From: Brevibacillus agri
GTDB taxonomy: Bacteria; Bacillota; Bacilli; Brevibacillales; Brevibacillaceae
Length of the DNA: 64,000 nt
Direction of reading: 5' to 3'
NCBI RefSeq assembly: GCF_004117055.1
Contig: NZ_CP026363.1
Location: 2,348,001 to 2,412,000, forward strand
The translations under genes and the position numbers were made by a program. How positions within the stretch are numbered: the stretch's first letter is position 1; each line of letters opens with the position of its first letter. Shown in pieces: positions 51,076-60,131 of this stretch. Under the pieces are notes generated by a model. That model saw only the letters and a program-made list of their open reading frames with translations. It did no database searches and was not told the DNA's origin.

Positions 51076-51501
51076 ATGGGTGTCATGAACAAATTGATGG
51101 GGTTTCTGGGGCTGGATAACGAGGAATACATCGAGGAAACCACGGTAGAAGAGGAACGCGACGAATACGATTCTCACCACAAAAAGCAGCAGCCTGTCAG
51201 CCGGGCCAATAACGTAGTGCCGTTCCAAGCGCGGGAAAAGGAGGGAATCCGTTTGATTCTCTGTGAGCCCCGTCATTATAGCGATGCGCAAGACATTGCC
51301 GACAACCTTCGTCATCGCAGACCTGTGGTAGTCAATCTGCATCGGGTGGAAAAAGATCAGGCCAAAAGAATTATCGACTTTTTGAGCGGGACGGTTTACG
51401 CGCTGAATGGAGACATTCAAAAGGTGGGCGATACGATTTTTGTATGCACCCCGGACCATGTAGATATTCAAGGAACGATCTCCAGCGTTATGGAAGAGTA
51501 A
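51076..51501 (+). CDS. sepF: Cell division protein SepF (YlmF)
   Basis: The 141-residue protein has an N-terminal amphipathic membrane helix (GVMNKLMGFLGL), an acidic linker (EEYIEETTVEEERDEYD) and the globular SepF domain (RLILCEPRHYSDAQDIADNLRHRRPVVVNLHRVEKDQAKRIIDFLSG). It polymerises into rings that align FtsZ filaments at the membrane. GGAGAGGAGG precedes the ATG. Confidence 0.94.
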   Translation: MGVMNKLMGFLGLDNEEYIEETTVEEERDEYDSHHKKQQPVSRANNVVPFQAREKEGIRLILCEPRHYSDAQDIADNLRHRRPVVVNLHRVEKDQAKRIIDFLSGTVYALNGDIQKVGDTIFVCTPDHVDIQGTISSVMEE

Positions 51502-51530
51502 CGGACTAACACGATAAAAAGGGTGAGCTA

Positions 51531-51794
51531 ATGGCGTACTTGTTTACCATTTTAAATTTTGCTTTTACAGTGTATCAGTACATGATTATTGCCTACATTT
51601 TGATGTCATGGGTGCCGCAAATGCGGGCGACTGGCATCGGCCAACTGCTGGAGAGACTGGTAGAGCCTTATCTGGCTCCGTTTCGCCGATTTATTCCCAC
51701 ACTCGGTTTCATTGATATTTCGCCCATCGTCGCTTTGATTGCCCTTCGCTTTGCCCAGTATGGCTTGTTCAGCATTCTGGAAAAACTGCTGTAG
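51531..51794 (+). CDS. ylmG: YggT family membrane protein (YlmG)
   Basis: This 87-residue protein has two membrane helices (about 4-26 and 60-83) separated by the conserved loop LERLVEPYLAPFRRFIP. YlmG homologues are linked to chromosome or nucleoid positioning and to photosynthetic membranes in plants; the bacterial role is unclear. It follows sepF by 29 bases. Confidence 0.9.
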   Translation: MAYLFTILNFAFTVYQYMIIAYILMSWVPQMRATGIGQLLERLVEPYLAPFRRFIPTLGFIDISPIVALIALRFAQYGLFSILEKLL

Positions 51795-51804
51795 GACGAG
51801 TGCT

Positions 51805-52578
51805 ATGAGCGTATTCGATCATTTTGCAAAAGAAGAACGTCCCTTTGTGGAACGGGCGCTGGAAATGCTGACGCTGGTAGAGCGTAAGCAGGCCATGCGC
51901 CTTACTGATTTTGTGGATCCACGGCAATGGCACATTATGAAAAGCCTTACGTCGCAAGTGCGCGATGTGAAAATTTCCGCGAGCGGCGGCTATGAAGGCG
52001 CCGAGCGGGTGCGCGTCCTCATTCATCCGGAGTACATCGAAGTGGAGCCCGAGGACTTCCGGCTTGCCCTGTTGGCAATCAAGGCAGACCAGCGCTTCCA
52101 CACCCTGGAGCATCGCGATGTGATGGGAGCGCTGCTGCATGCGGGGATGAAGCGGGAAAAGTTCGGCGACATGCTGACGGACGTCGGGACATGCTATGCG
52201 ATTGTGGCCGAGGAAGTCGCGGATTTTGTCTGCACGCAGGTGACGCAGATTCACCGGACCTCGGTGCAGTTTGAACGCGTGGCGTGGGAGTCGTTTACCC
52301 CGCCTGCGACCCGCTTTGCCGAAAAAACGATCACCGTGCCTTCGCCGCGAATTGATGCGGTAATCGGGGAAGTGCACAATATGTCCCGGGCCAAGGCACT
52401 GGTGCCGATTCGCGCGGGCAAAGTCAAGGTCAACTGGAAGGTTACGGAAGATCCTTCGACCCAATTGCAGCAAGGCGACATGGTGTCGCTCGCCGGATAC
52501 GGGCGGTTTAAAATTTTGGAGATAGCCGGCCCGACGCGCAGCGGAAGACTGCGCATGATTGTCGGACTGGTTACATAA
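51805..52578 (+). CDS. ylmH: S4-domain RNA-binding protein YlmH
   Basis: The ATG at 51805 gives the usual N-terminus (SVFDHFAKEERPFVERALEML); the open frame from 51739 is an overlap artefact. The 257-residue protein has a central ferredoxin-like part and a C-terminal S4 domain (RIDAVIGEVHNMSRAKALVPIRAGKVKVNWKV). Homologues bind RNA and have been tied to rescue of stalled ribosomes; this is knowledge of the family, not visible here. TAGGACGAG precedes the start, 10 bases after ylmG. Confidence 0.9.
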   Translation: MSVFDHFAKEERPFVERALEMLTLVERKQAMRLTDFVDPRQWHIMKSLTSQVRDVKISASGGYEGAERVRVLIHPEYIEVEPEDFRLALLAIKADQRFHTLEHRDVMGALLHAGMKREKFGDMLTDVGTCYAIVAEEVADFVCTQVTQIHRTSVQFERVAWESFTPPATRFAEKTITVPSPRIDAVIGEVHNMSRAKALVPIRAGKVKVNWKVTEDPSTQLQQGDMVSLAGYGRFKILEIAGPTRSGRLRMIVGLVT

Positions 52579-52677
52579 AATGAACGAGGGCGCAAAAAAA
52601 TGTAAAATAAGGCAGGAAACAATGTCGATTCTGTCGAAAACATAAGTACGAATTATCGGGAAAAGTGGGGGGTTCAT

Positions 52678-53163
52678 GTGCCATTAACGCCATTGGATAT
52701 ACACAATAAAGAATTCAGCACAGGCTTTCGCGGCTACAACATTGACGAAGTGAACGAATTTCTCGATCAGGTCATCAAAGACTTTGAACTCCTGATTAAA
52801 GAGAAAAAGGAAATGGAAGAACGGATCGCCATTCTCAATGAGCGTGTGGACCACTATAAGAGCCTGGAAGAAAACTTGAGCAAGTCGATTCTCGTCGCTC
52901 AGGAGACGGCGGAGGATGTCAAGTCCAATGCCCGCAAGGAAGCGCAACTGATCTTGAAGGAAGCCGAGAAAAACGCGGACCGGATTGTCAACGAAGCCTT
53001 GGCGAAGTCTCGCAAAATTGCGATTGAAATCGAAGAATTGAAAAAACGCGCGTCCGTTTACCGCATGCGCTTCCGCACGCTGCTGGAGGCCCAACTGGAA
53101 ATGCTGGAGCACGGAGCATGGGACGACATCGAGCAGGCGGATTCTGCGGTAGTTGTTGAATAA
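52678..53163 (+). CDS. divIVA: Cell division/pole protein DivIVA
   Basis: The 161-residue protein starts at GTG with GTGGGGGG upstream. The N-terminal lipid-binding domain is PLTPLDIHNKEFSTGFRGYNIDEVNEFLDQVIKDFE, with the exposed FRGY turn that touches the membrane. A long coiled coil (about 30-130) follows. It marks curved membrane at poles and septa and recruits Min proteins and, in sporulation, the chromosome-anchoring machinery. Confidence 0.95.
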   Translation: MPLTPLDIHNKEFSTGFRGYNIDEVNEFLDQVIKDFELLIKEKKEMEERIAILNERVDHYKSLEENLSKSILVAQETAEDVKSNARKEAQLILKEAEKNADRIVNEALAKSRKIAIEIEELKKRASVYRMRFRTLLEAQLEMLEHGAWDDIEQADSAVVVE

Positions 53164-53167
53164 AACA

Positions 53168-53197
53168 TTGACGTTGTGCCGATGATGGTACTATAAT
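53168..53197 (+). promoter_or_regulatory. Sigma-A promoter of the ileS T-box transcript
   Basis: TTGACG (53168-53173), 18 bases, TATAAT (53192-53197), directly after divIVA. Confidence 0.85.
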
Positions 53198-53203
53198 GAA
53201 AAA

Positions 53204-53536
53204 CAACTTTTTCGAAAACATTAATCCATATCACGACAAGACGATGAACGGGAAGAGTACGCGGAAACAGCACTGTCAAAGAGAGTCGGGAACAGGTGAA
53301 AGCCCGACCAGTCGCCTCTGCTGAAAATCACCCGGGAGTTCAAAATCCGAAAGCTTGGCCGCACGTTGTTGAGGCAGGCAAGTAAGTGAGCGCGTCATTC
53401 CCGTTACGAATGAACGAGTGGAACGAATCCCTCTGCATGTTTGCCGACGGGTTTGTTCAATCAGGGTGGTACCACGGGAGCCTTCTCTCGTCCCTTTTTT
53501 GGGATGAAGGAAGGCTTTTATTTATTTTTAGGAGTG
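53204..53536 (+). ncRNA. T-box leader (tRNA-Ile sensing) of ileS
   Basis: The leader has Stem I with the conserved AGTA element (53256-53259), a specifier loop with ATC (isoleucine) at 53327-53329 in GAAAATCACC, and the T-box core AGGGTGGTACCACGGG at 53463-53478. The UGGU within the core would pair with a tRNA ending in ACCA, the discriminator A of tRNA-Ile. A terminator hairpin (AGCCTTC..GAAGGCT, 53479-53515, then a T-rich run) competes with the antiterminator. Uncharged tRNA-Ile should allow read-through into ileS. Confidence 0.95.
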
Positions 53537-53545
53537 AAGCAGGCT

Positions 53546-56332
53546 ATGGACTACAGCAAAACCTTATCGCTACCGAAAACCGATTTCCCGATGCGCGGCA
53601 ACTTGCCGACACGCGAGCCGCAAATCCAGGAGAAGTGGGAAGAGCAAAACATTTATCAACAAGTGCTGGCCCGCACGGAAGGACGCCCTTCGTTCGTTTT
53701 GCATGATGGCCCTCCTTATGCGAACGGAGACATCCACATCGGGCACGCGCTGAATAAAATTCTCAAGGACTTCATCGTTCGCTACAAGTCCATGGCAGGT
53801 TTCTACGCGCCGTACATCCCGGGCTGGGATACGCACGGCTTGCCGATTGAGCAGGCGATTGTCAACGCTCAAGGACTGGATCGCCGCAACATCGAGGTCA
53901 ACGACTTCCGCAAGCGCTGCGAAGAGTACGCCTGGTCCTACATCGACAAGCAGCGCGATCAGTTCAAGCGACTGGGTGTTCGCGGCGACTGGGAAAATCC
54001 GTATGTCACGCTTTTGCCTGAGTACGAAGCCAACCAAATTCGCGTGTTCGGCGAGATGGCGAAAAAAGGCTACATTTACAAAGGACTTCGCTGTGTCTAC
54101 TGGTCTCCGTCTTCCGAGACGGCACTGGCTGATGCGGAAATCGAATACAAAGACAAGCGTTCTCCTTCCATCTACGTAAGCTTCCAGGTCGTAGATGGCA
54201 AAGGCAAGCTGGATACCGAAACAGGCGTTGTCATCTGGACGACCACACCGTGGACGATCCCGGCAAACCTGGCGATCTCGCTTCATCCTGAACTGGAGTA
54301 CAGCGTCGTCAAAACCGATGGCCGCAAATTCCTCGTGGCAAACGGCCTGATCGAAGCAGCCAGCAAGGAAATCGGCTGGGAAAACGTAGAAGTTCTCGCC
54401 AGCTTCAAAGGACAGGAGCTGGAGGGCGTAGTGACGAAGCATCCAATCTACGACCGTCCATCGCCGCTGATTTTGGGCGAGCACGTGACACTGGATGCCG
54501 GTACAGGCTGCGTGCATACCGCTCCTGGACACGGGGAAGACGACTTCGCTGTCGGACAAAAATACAATCTCGGCGTGCTTTGCCCGGTTGACCACGAAGG
54601 AAAAATGACCAGTGAAGCTCCTGGTTTTGAAGGTCTTTTCTACGAAGATGCCAACAAGGCGGTCACCGAGAAGCTGAAAGAAAACGGAGCGCTCCTGAAG
54701 CTTAACTTCTTCACGCACTCCTACCCGCACGACTGGCGGACGAAAAAGCCGGTGATTTACCGCGCGACCGAGCAATGGTTCGCTTCCATCGACGGCTTTC
54801 GCGAGCAAATGCTCGAAGCGATCAAAAACGTGAAATGGATTCCGCATTGGGGAGAAACCCGTCTCGCGAACATGATCGCCGACCGCGGCGACTGGTGCAT
54901 TTCCCGCCAGCGCGTCTGGGGCGTTCCGATTCCGATTTTTTATTGCAAATCGTGCAATGAGCCGATCATCAACGACACGACGATCAACCACATTGCCGAG
55001 CTGTTCCGCAAAGAAGGCTCCGCTGTCTGGTTTGCCCGCGAAGCAAACGAGCTGATTCCGGAAGGGCTTGCTTGCAGCAAGTGCGACTGCAAAGATTTCC
55101 GCAAAGAAACAGACATCATGGACGTATGGTTCGACTCCGGTTCTTCCCACCAGGCGGTTCTGCGCGAGCGCGGCATCGCATGGCCGGCTGACATGTACCT
55201 GGAAGGCTCCGACCAATATCGCGGCTGGTTCAACTCTTCGCTGTCCACAGGCGTTGCCGTCTATGGCACGGCACCGTACAAGGCGGTACTGAGCCACGGC
55301 TTTGCTCTCGACGGAGAAGGACGCAAAATGTCCAAGTCGCTCGGCAACGTGGTTGTGCCGCAGCAAGTCATCGACAAGCTGGGCGCCGACATCCTGCGCC
55401 TGTGGGTAGCTTCGGTTGACTACCAGGCAGATGTGCGCATTTCCGATGCGATCCTGAACCAGATCGCCGAGGTGTACCGCAAAATCCGCAACACGTTCCG
55501 CTTCCTGCTGGGCAACCTCGATGGATTTGACCCGGCGAAAGACCGCGTAGCGTATGAGCAACTGGGCGAGCTGGACCGTTATGTCTTGGCAAAAGCAGCG
55601 AAGGTCGTCAAGCGCTCCCGCAAGGCGTATGACGAATACCAGTTCCATACCGTTTTCCATGCGGTGCACAACTTCTGCGTGATCGACCTGTCTGCTTTCT
55701 ACCTGGACATCTGCAAAGACCGTCTGTACGTCGAAGCGCCTGACAGCGTAAAACGCCGCGCTGCCCAAACGGTCATGTACGATTGCCTGCTCAGCCTGGT
55801 GAAGCTGGTAGCGCCGATTTTGCCGCATACCGCCGACGAGGTATGGTCCTTCATCCCGGGCGTGACCGAGCCAAGCGTGCAGTTGACCGACATGCCGGAA
55901 GGCGACGAGCAGCACCTGAGCTTCTCTGCCGAAGCGGAAAGCAAATGGGACGCGTTCCTCGCTGTCCGCGACGAGGTGCTCAAAGCGATGGAAGAAGCGC
56001 GCCGCAACAAAGTGTTCGGCAACTCCGTCGACGCGAAGCTGGCGCTCTATCCGCAAACAGAGGAAGCAGCAAAAGCATTGGCAGCCATGGACGATCTGGC
56101 CGACCTGTTCATCGTCGCTCATGTCGACCTGCACGCCCAAGGCGAAGCCGCTCCGGCAGAAGCTGCCCAACTCGAAGGCATCGCGGTTGTCGTCTCCGCG
56201 GCTGACGGCCAAAAATGCGAACGCTGCCGCGTCGTGAAGCAGGACGTAGGCGCCCGCGAAGCGCATCCATCTATCTGCGTGCGCTGCGCAGATATCGTGG
56301 AGCAGCATTATGCGCATGTAGCTGAATCGTAA
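53546..56332 (+). CDS. ileS: Isoleucine--tRNA ligase
   Basis: The ATG at 53546 lies beyond the T-box terminator; the open frame from 53441 runs through the leader and is not real. The 928-residue class I synthetase has the HIGH motif as [22 protein letters not shown], the editing domain (CP1) with [16 protein letters not shown], and KMSKS in [15 protein letters not shown]. The C-terminus has a zinc site (CERCRVV..CVRC). It is the bacterial type, not the mupirocin-resistant eukaryotic-like type, as judged by the overall sequence. Confidence 0.96.
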   Translation: MDYSKTLSLPKTDFPMRGNLPTREPQIQEKWEEQNIYQQVLARTEGRPSFVLHDGPPYANGDIHIGHALNKILKDFIVRYKSMAGFYAPYIPGWDTHGLPIEQAIVNAQGLDRRNIEVNDFRKRCEEYAWSYIDKQRDQFKRLGVRGDWENPYVTLLPEYEANQIRVFGEMAKKGYIYKGLRCVYWSPSSETALADAEIEYKDKRSPSIYVSFQVVDGKGKLDTETGVVIWTTTPWTIPANLAISLHPELEYSVVKTDGRKFLVANGLIEAASKEIGWENVEVLASFKGQELEGVVTKHPIYDRPSPLILGEHVTLDAGTGCVHTAPGHGEDDFAVGQKYNLGVLCPVDHEGKMTSEAPGFEGLFYEDANKAVTEKLKENGALLKLNFFTHSYPHDWRTKKPVIYRATEQWFASIDGFREQMLEAIKNVKWIPHWGETRLANMIADRGDWCISRQRVWGVPIPIFYCKSCNEPIINDTTINHIAELFRKEGSAVWFAREANELIPEGLACSKCDCKDFRKETDIMDVWFDSGSSHQAVLRERGIAWPADMYLEGSDQYRGWFNSSLSTGVAVYGTAPYKAVLSHGFALDGEGRKMSKSLGNVVVPQQVIDKLGADILRLWVASVDYQADVRISDAILNQIAEVYRKIRNTFRFLLGNLDGFDPAKDRVAYEQLGELDRYVLAKAAKVVKRSRKAYDEYQFHTVFHAVHNFCVIDLSAFYLDICKDRLYVEAPDSVKRRAAQTVMYDCLLSLVKLVAPILPHTADEVWSFIPGVTEPSVQLTDMPEGDEQHLSFSAEAESKWDAFLAVRDEVLKAMEEARRNKVFGNSVDAKLALYPQTEEAAKALAAMDDLADLFIVAHVDLHAQGEAAPAEAAQLEGIAVVVSAADGQKCERCRVVKQDVGAREAHPSICVRCADIVEQHYAHVAES

Positions 56333-56351
56333 TTTCAGATGTTTTTTCAGG

Positions 56352-56385
56352 ACCTGTCATTCCTAAAGGGATGGCAGGTTTTTTC
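56352..56385 (+). terminator. Terminator of ileS
   Basis: ACCTGTCATTCC / GGGATGGCAGGT with a short loop and six Ts. Downstream a direct repeat of 11 bases (ACTATGGTCGA, 56395-56416) occurs, without clear meaning. Confidence 0.85.
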
Positions 56386-56525
56386 GGTCCCAACTATGGT
56401 CGAACTATGGTCGAAGATTTTGGTGCAAATTATTAACAAAATTGCAAAATATTAATTTACGATAAAGTAAATGACTATGTCATAATAACCACAAATGGGT
56501 TTAGTTGGTAATTTTTTCTGTCAAT

Positions 56526-56557
56526 GGACCGAGGCAGCTTTGTTTCGGTCCGTTTTT
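56526..56557 (+). terminator. Terminator-like hairpin in front of the beta-propeller lipoprotein gene
   Basis: GGACCGA / TTCGGTCC with an 11-base loop followed by GTTTTTCC, ending 9 bases before the ribosome binding site. It may insulate the gene from ileS transcription or act as an attenuator. Bases 56386-56525 are AT-rich and hold only weak promoter-like sequences (CATAAT at 56479). Confidence 0.5.
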
Positions 56558-56580
56558 CCGTATGATTGGAGGGTTTGGGG

Positions 56581-57663
56581 ATGAAAAAATACTTGGTGTT
56601 TCTTCTGGTAATCATCCTTTTGTCAACGGCTTGTCAGACGGTGAATGAAGTACCTGTAAAAAAGGAAACACCGCATTTGGCCGTTATCAAAGATAGGGGG
56701 AAAGCCAATGTCGTCATCTTGAATAAAGACTACAAGGTCGTAGGGGAAAAGAAAATCGGCGAATTTCTGATTGATGGGCAGGTGGATGGGCAGACCTTGT
56801 ACGCGATTGACTGTGGAATTGAGCCGGCGTTGAAAAACTTGTATGCCATAAACGTCCATGATCTCTCGTATCAAACGCTAACCTTGCCCTACATTCCCCA
56901 GAAAATATTTATTCATGATCGGGTAGCCTATATCGCTTCCTCTTCGGTCCAACAATCTGGCTTTCCGTTTATGCTTGTCGATTTGGAATCTTTTTCGCTG
57001 ATTGACACGTTTACGGTTCCCGGCGCTGTCAGTTCCTTCATCCCCGAAGCGAATGGAGTCACGATGCATGTCAATGCGGGAGGACCGAACAAATTTGGCC
57101 CGTATGCCAAAAAAGTTCGCGTGGGGAAAGGGACAGCCGGAAAATACGAAATACTGGAAACGAAAGACACACCGCAAGAGCTTCCTCCTACCAATGTCAT
57201 TTCGTATCCGGAAAAAAATATCGCGGTCTATGCGGGATTCGCCAAAGGGCCAAAGCCGAGATGGGTAAAGCAGCCAGAAGCCTATACAAGTAAAATAAAA
57301 GTGTTGGACAAAAAGAATGATTCCGTTTTACAGGAAATCGATCTGGAAGAGTCGTTCCCGCAGCAGATTGTGCAGAAGGACGATCTTGCTTTTATCAATC
57401 ATTATACGGATTTGGATATGAGCGGGGAGATGATTTCCGTCTACGACTTGAAAACAATGAAGCTGATAACCAAGATTCGCTCGGAAACCCCGTCTTCCAT
57501 TGCCCTGGCTGGCTCCCATCTTCTTGTTGCGAATTTTGTGCCGGGAACGGTAAGCGTGATTGATACGCAGGAGCGAAAGCAAATACAGCAAGTGGACGTT
57601 GGCGAGTGGCCGACAAAAGTGCTGGTTGTTCCAGACTCAAGCAATCCCATACCGAAAGAATAA
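56581..57663 (+). CDS. Lipoprotein with YncE-like beta-propeller repeats
   Basis: The ATG at 56581 follows GGAGGGTTTGGGG. The 360-residue protein has a lipoprotein signal (MKKYLVFLLVIILLSTACQT, lipobox STAC, Cys18). The mature part repeats a motif such as LHVYD/ISVYDLKTMKLITKI and VSVIDTQERKQIQQVDVGEWPTKVLVVPD, typical of YncE/YVTN-type beta-propellers that bind cell-surface or extracellular ligands. Its partner is unknown. Base use is more AT-rich than that of ileS and of the genes after it, and it stands alone between hairpins, so later acquisition is possible. Confidence 0.75.
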   Translation: MKKYLVFLLVIILLSTACQTVNEVPVKKETPHLAVIKDRGKANVVILNKDYKVVGEKKIGEFLIDGQVDGQTLYAIDCGIEPALKNLYAINVHDLSYQTLTLPYIPQKIFIHDRVAYIASSSVQQSGFPFMLVDLESFSLIDTFTVPGAVSSFIPEANGVTMHVNAGGPNKFGPYAKKVRVGKGTAGKYEILETKDTPQELPPTNVISYPEKNIAVYAGFAKGPKPRWVKQPEAYTSKIKVLDKKNDSVLQEIDLEESFPQQIVQKDDLAFINHYTDLDMSGEMISVYDLKTMKLITKIRSETPSSIALAGSHLLVANFVPGTVSVIDTQERKQIQQVDVGEWPTKVLVVPDSSNPIPKE

Positions 57664-57668
57664 TGAAA

Positions 57669-57697
57669 CGGCCCTTCACTAACAGGGCTGTTTTTTG
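57669..57697 (+). terminator. Terminator of the beta-propeller lipoprotein gene
   Basis: GGCCCT / AGGGCT with an 8-base loop followed by six Ts. Confidence 0.8.
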
Positions 57698-57754
57698 CTG
57701 CGCGGTTTTTCCGTTGCATAAGCAAATTTTTTAAGCCTCGCCGAACAACTACAA

Positions 57755-57969
57755 GCCCCTGACGAGGAAAGAGGAGAAATCCGCGAAAGCTCTTTGGGGT
57801 CCCGACCGAGGCGGAGTGGAAAAAACGAAACACGCTTTTAAGCGTCCACGCTGAGAAGCATCCTGAGTCAACCACTTTGGACGCGGTTTCGTTTTTTCCA
57901 CGGAGCCGGGCAGCAAAGCTTCCTGCAGGGGCCCCAAGAAGCTACAGCGATTTCTCCTCTTTCCTCGCC
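57755..57969. repeat. Palindromic element, copy B (about 215 bp)
   Basis: This is the second copy of the element at 11965-12181, in the same orientation. Stems: P1 57763-57781 with 57949-57967 (19 of 19), P2 57796-57803 with 57928-57935 (8 of 8 with one G-U), P3 57810-57831 with 57886-57907 (19 of 22, three-base internal loop) and P4 57842-57848 with 57878-57884 (7 of 7). Relative to copy A, base changes in P1, P2 and P3 come in matching pairs on both arms. Confidence 0.9.
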
Positions 57970-58228
57970 TCCAGGGAAGCAACGATTAAGAAGCTTTTAA
58001 AAAAGAAAACCGAGCGAACACCAAAAGCTGCTATACCTGACAAAACAGCAACGAACAATCCGCAAGCCGAGGTTGACAAGTAAGCTTGACGGAGCCAGGG
58101 TCTTGCAGAGCACGAGAACCGAACGAACAAGCCACACCCATACCCTTCCCCAATCACTTCAAACGGTTATTTCCCGCCTGCAAAGCCATACTACCAGTTG
58201 AGGAAACCAAACAAAGGTGGTGGCCGAC
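57970..58228 (+). other. Intergenic stretch before yteA-like gene, possible gene remnant
   Basis: No intact gene is seen. One frame leaves the repeat and reads TIKKLLKKKTERTPKAAIPD... to a stop at 58081-58083, a hydrophilic tail without a start codon of its own. It could be a relic of a gene broken by the repeat, or chance. CATACTAC at 58187-58194 resembles a sigma-E -10 with a poor -35 (GGTTATT, 15 bases upstream) and may drive the following gene. Confidence 0.25.
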
Positions 58229-58990
58229 GTGGACCCAAAAATGCTGGCCAGCTTCAGGGAAAAGCTGCTTGCGCAGAAAAAAGAACTCGAAGACCGCGTA
58301 CAGGATCATTACGGCATGCGAGAGCCGATGACGACCTCCTTGCAGGAATTTTCCATGTACGATAACCATCCGGCCGACATCGGCAGCGAGCTGTTTGAAC
58401 GGGAAAAAGACCTCGCCCTCGACAGCCTCGACCGCGAGACATTAAAAGAAATCGAACAGGCGCTGACCCGCATGGAAGAAGGGACATACGGGCTGTGCAC
58501 CGTCTGTGGCGAGCCGATTCCTGCCGAGCGACTCGAAGCCTTGCCCCAGGCGCAGACGTGCAAGGAACACGCGCCTGCGCCCCATGTGAACGAATCCCGG
58601 CCGATCGAGGAAGAGTTTTTGCAGCCCCCGTTTGGCCGCACGTCGCTCGACGAAAAAGAAGGGCAAAACGGCTTCGACGGGGAAGACGCCTGGCAGATCG
58701 TCGAGTCGTGGGGCACATCCAGCACGCCGTTCTCCTTCCAGGACAGCGATAAAGCCGACTATGGCGAAATGTACATCGAAAGCGACGAGCCGGATGGGTA
58801 CGTCGAAGCCGTAGAAGAAATCGGCTACACCGATATCGACGGCTACCATGGTCCCGACAGCGTGCACTTCATGCGCAGCGAAACATACGAAGACTACATG
58901 CACAAAGGCGAAGGAAAAGGCAACTTCCTCCCCTACGACGAGTATGAGTCGCAAAACGAACCGCGCGAGGGGCGCGATGGCGTGGAATGA
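58229..58990 (+). CDS. yteA: YteA family sporulation protein, TraR/DksA zinc finger
   Basis: The GTG at 58229 is preferred because AAGGTGG (58214-58220) is 8 bases upstream; GTGs at 58217 and 58220 overlap it. The 253-residue protein has a coiled-coil start (FREKLLAQKKELEDRVQDHY), the family block SMYDNHPADIGSELFEREKDLALD, a TraR/DksA-like finger (GTYGLCTVCGEPIPAERLEALPQAQTCKEH, with one CxxC and a C..H second half), and a long acidic C-terminal region ending GYHGPDSVHFMRSETYEDYMHKGEG. YteA is made during sporulation in Bacillus; its function is unknown. Confidence 0.88.
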   Translation: MDPKMLASFREKLLAQKKELEDRVQDHYGMREPMTTSLQEFSMYDNHPADIGSELFEREKDLALDSLDRETLKEIEQALTRMEEGTYGLCTVCGEPIPAERLEALPQAQTCKEHAPAPHVNESRPIEEEFLQPPFGRTSLDEKEGQNGFDGEDAWQIVESWGTSSTPFSFQDSDKADYGEMYIESDEPDGYVEAVEEIGYTDIDGYHGPDSVHFMRSETYEDYMHKGEGKGNFLPYDEYESQNEPREGRDGVE

Positions 58991-60116
58991 CCGCAGTCTG
59001 CTGATCGAACGCGTCGAGACTTATCCGCTGTTGCACCGCTTGACGCAAGCCTACGGGGACGCCAACGGGTACAAGCGCTACCGCAGCACGTACCTCATCC
59101 GCATCATCACGCAAGCCGGGATCGATGGCTGGGGCGAAATTGTCGATTGGCTGCCCACCCTGGACCGCGGGTTTCGCGAGCGGATCGTCCCTTTTTTGCT
59201 CGGCAAGCATGCGTCCAGCCGGACACAGATCGCAGCGATCGTCAACAAATGGCACCAGCGATCGGCAGCAGGGGTCAGCATGGCGTTGACAGAGATCGTC
59301 GCCAAGGCAGCGGGGATGTCGGTCTGCCAGCTATGGGGCGGGGCGCTCCACCGGACCATTCCCGTCTACGCATCCTTTCAGTCGTATGCGGAGCGCGAGG
59401 ACTGGATGACGCACTCGCTCAACCAGGTGGCAGCCGCTCTCGCAGCAGGATTCACCAGGTTCAAGGTAAAAATCGGCGGCCGCTCCGTTCGAGAAGATCA
59501 GGCGCACATTGTTCAGTTGATGGACATGCTCTCGCCGGAGGTACAGGTGGCGCTTGACGCCAACCAAAGCTACGATCTGGCGACCACCAGACAGTGGACG
59601 CGCATAATCGAGCGCTATCCGAACTGGCTGTGGCTGGAAGAGCCGATGCCGATGGAGCGCACGGAAGAATACGCCAAGCTGCGTGCCGCATTGCCCATTC
59701 CGCTTGCGGGCGGGGAAAACCTGGTCCGCTGTGCGCAGTTTTTGCCGCTATTCAAAGCGGGGGCGCTCGATATCGCACAGCCGGATTTGCTGCACACAGA
59801 AGGGATCGAGAGCTACCGGACCCATCTGCAAATGGCGCGGGAATTTGGCTATCGCGTGTCGCCGCATTCGTTTGATGGCGGGCTGGCTCGGCTGTACACG
59901 CTGTTCGCGCAAGCATGCTTGCCTGCCTGGAGCAAAATGGACAGCGAACAGATCGAGCCAGTCGAGTGGGATGTCATGGAAAATCCGTTCACACACCTCT
60001 TTCCGCTGTACCCAGTCAACGGTGAAGTAGCCATCCCGAGCGGAGTGGGGATCGGCATGGAGCCGAATTGGGAGATTATCAACGCCACGCGCTGGGATGG
60101 CAGCGCATATGCGTGA
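58977..60116 (+). CDS. Enolase superfamily protein, mandelate racemase/muconate-lactonizing type
   Basis: The ATG at 58977 has GAGGGG 5 bases upstream and lies within the last 14 bases of yteA in another frame, so translation is probably coupled. The 379-residue protein has the capping domain (about 1-125) and a TIM barrel with KVK (catalytic Lys pair), metal ligands in ALDANQSY, LEEPMP and AGGENL, and a His-Asp dyad suggested by LDIAQPDL and VSPHSFDGG. This pattern fits the mandelate racemase subgroup (acid-sugar dehydratases and racemases) rather than MenC. The substrate cannot be read from the sequence. An MFS transporter gene follows after 15 bases. Confidence 0.85.
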   Translation: MAWNDRSLLIERVETYPLLHRLTQAYGDANGYKRYRSTYLIRIITQAGIDGWGEIVDWLPTLDRGFRERIVPFLLGKHASSRTQIAAIVNKWHQRSAAGVSMALTEIVAKAAGMSVCQLWGGALHRTIPVYASFQSYAEREDWMTHSLNQVAAALAAGFTRFKVKIGGRSVREDQAHIVQLMDMLSPEVQVALDANQSYDLATTRQWTRIIERYPNWLWLEEPMPMERTEEYAKLRAALPIPLAGGENLVRCAQFLPLFKAGALDIAQPDLLHTEGIESYRTHLQMAREFGYRVSPHSFDGGLARLYTLFAQACLPAWSKMDSEQIEPVEWDVMENPFTHLFPLYPVNGEVAIPSGVGIGMEPNWEIINATRWDGSAYA

Positions 60117-60131
60117 GACGAGGAGTTTCGT

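Noticed and set aside
53441-53545. N-terminal extension of IleS by 35 residues
   Set aside because: It would translate the T-box core and terminator; the residues are not conserved and a proper start lies at 53546.
53570-56317. A 915-codon open frame on the minus strand opposite ileS, and similar long frames opposite pbpB, spoVD, rsmH and the carboxylase genes
   Set aside because: They mirror the codon pattern of well-recognised genes on the other strand, have no ribosome binding sites and encode no recognisable domains.
57441-57875. Open frames across the palindromic elements on either strand (also 11779-12051)
   Set aside because: They arise from the inverted repeats, share peptides only because the repeats are similar, and lack binding sites. 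The base pairing explains the conservation better than coding does.
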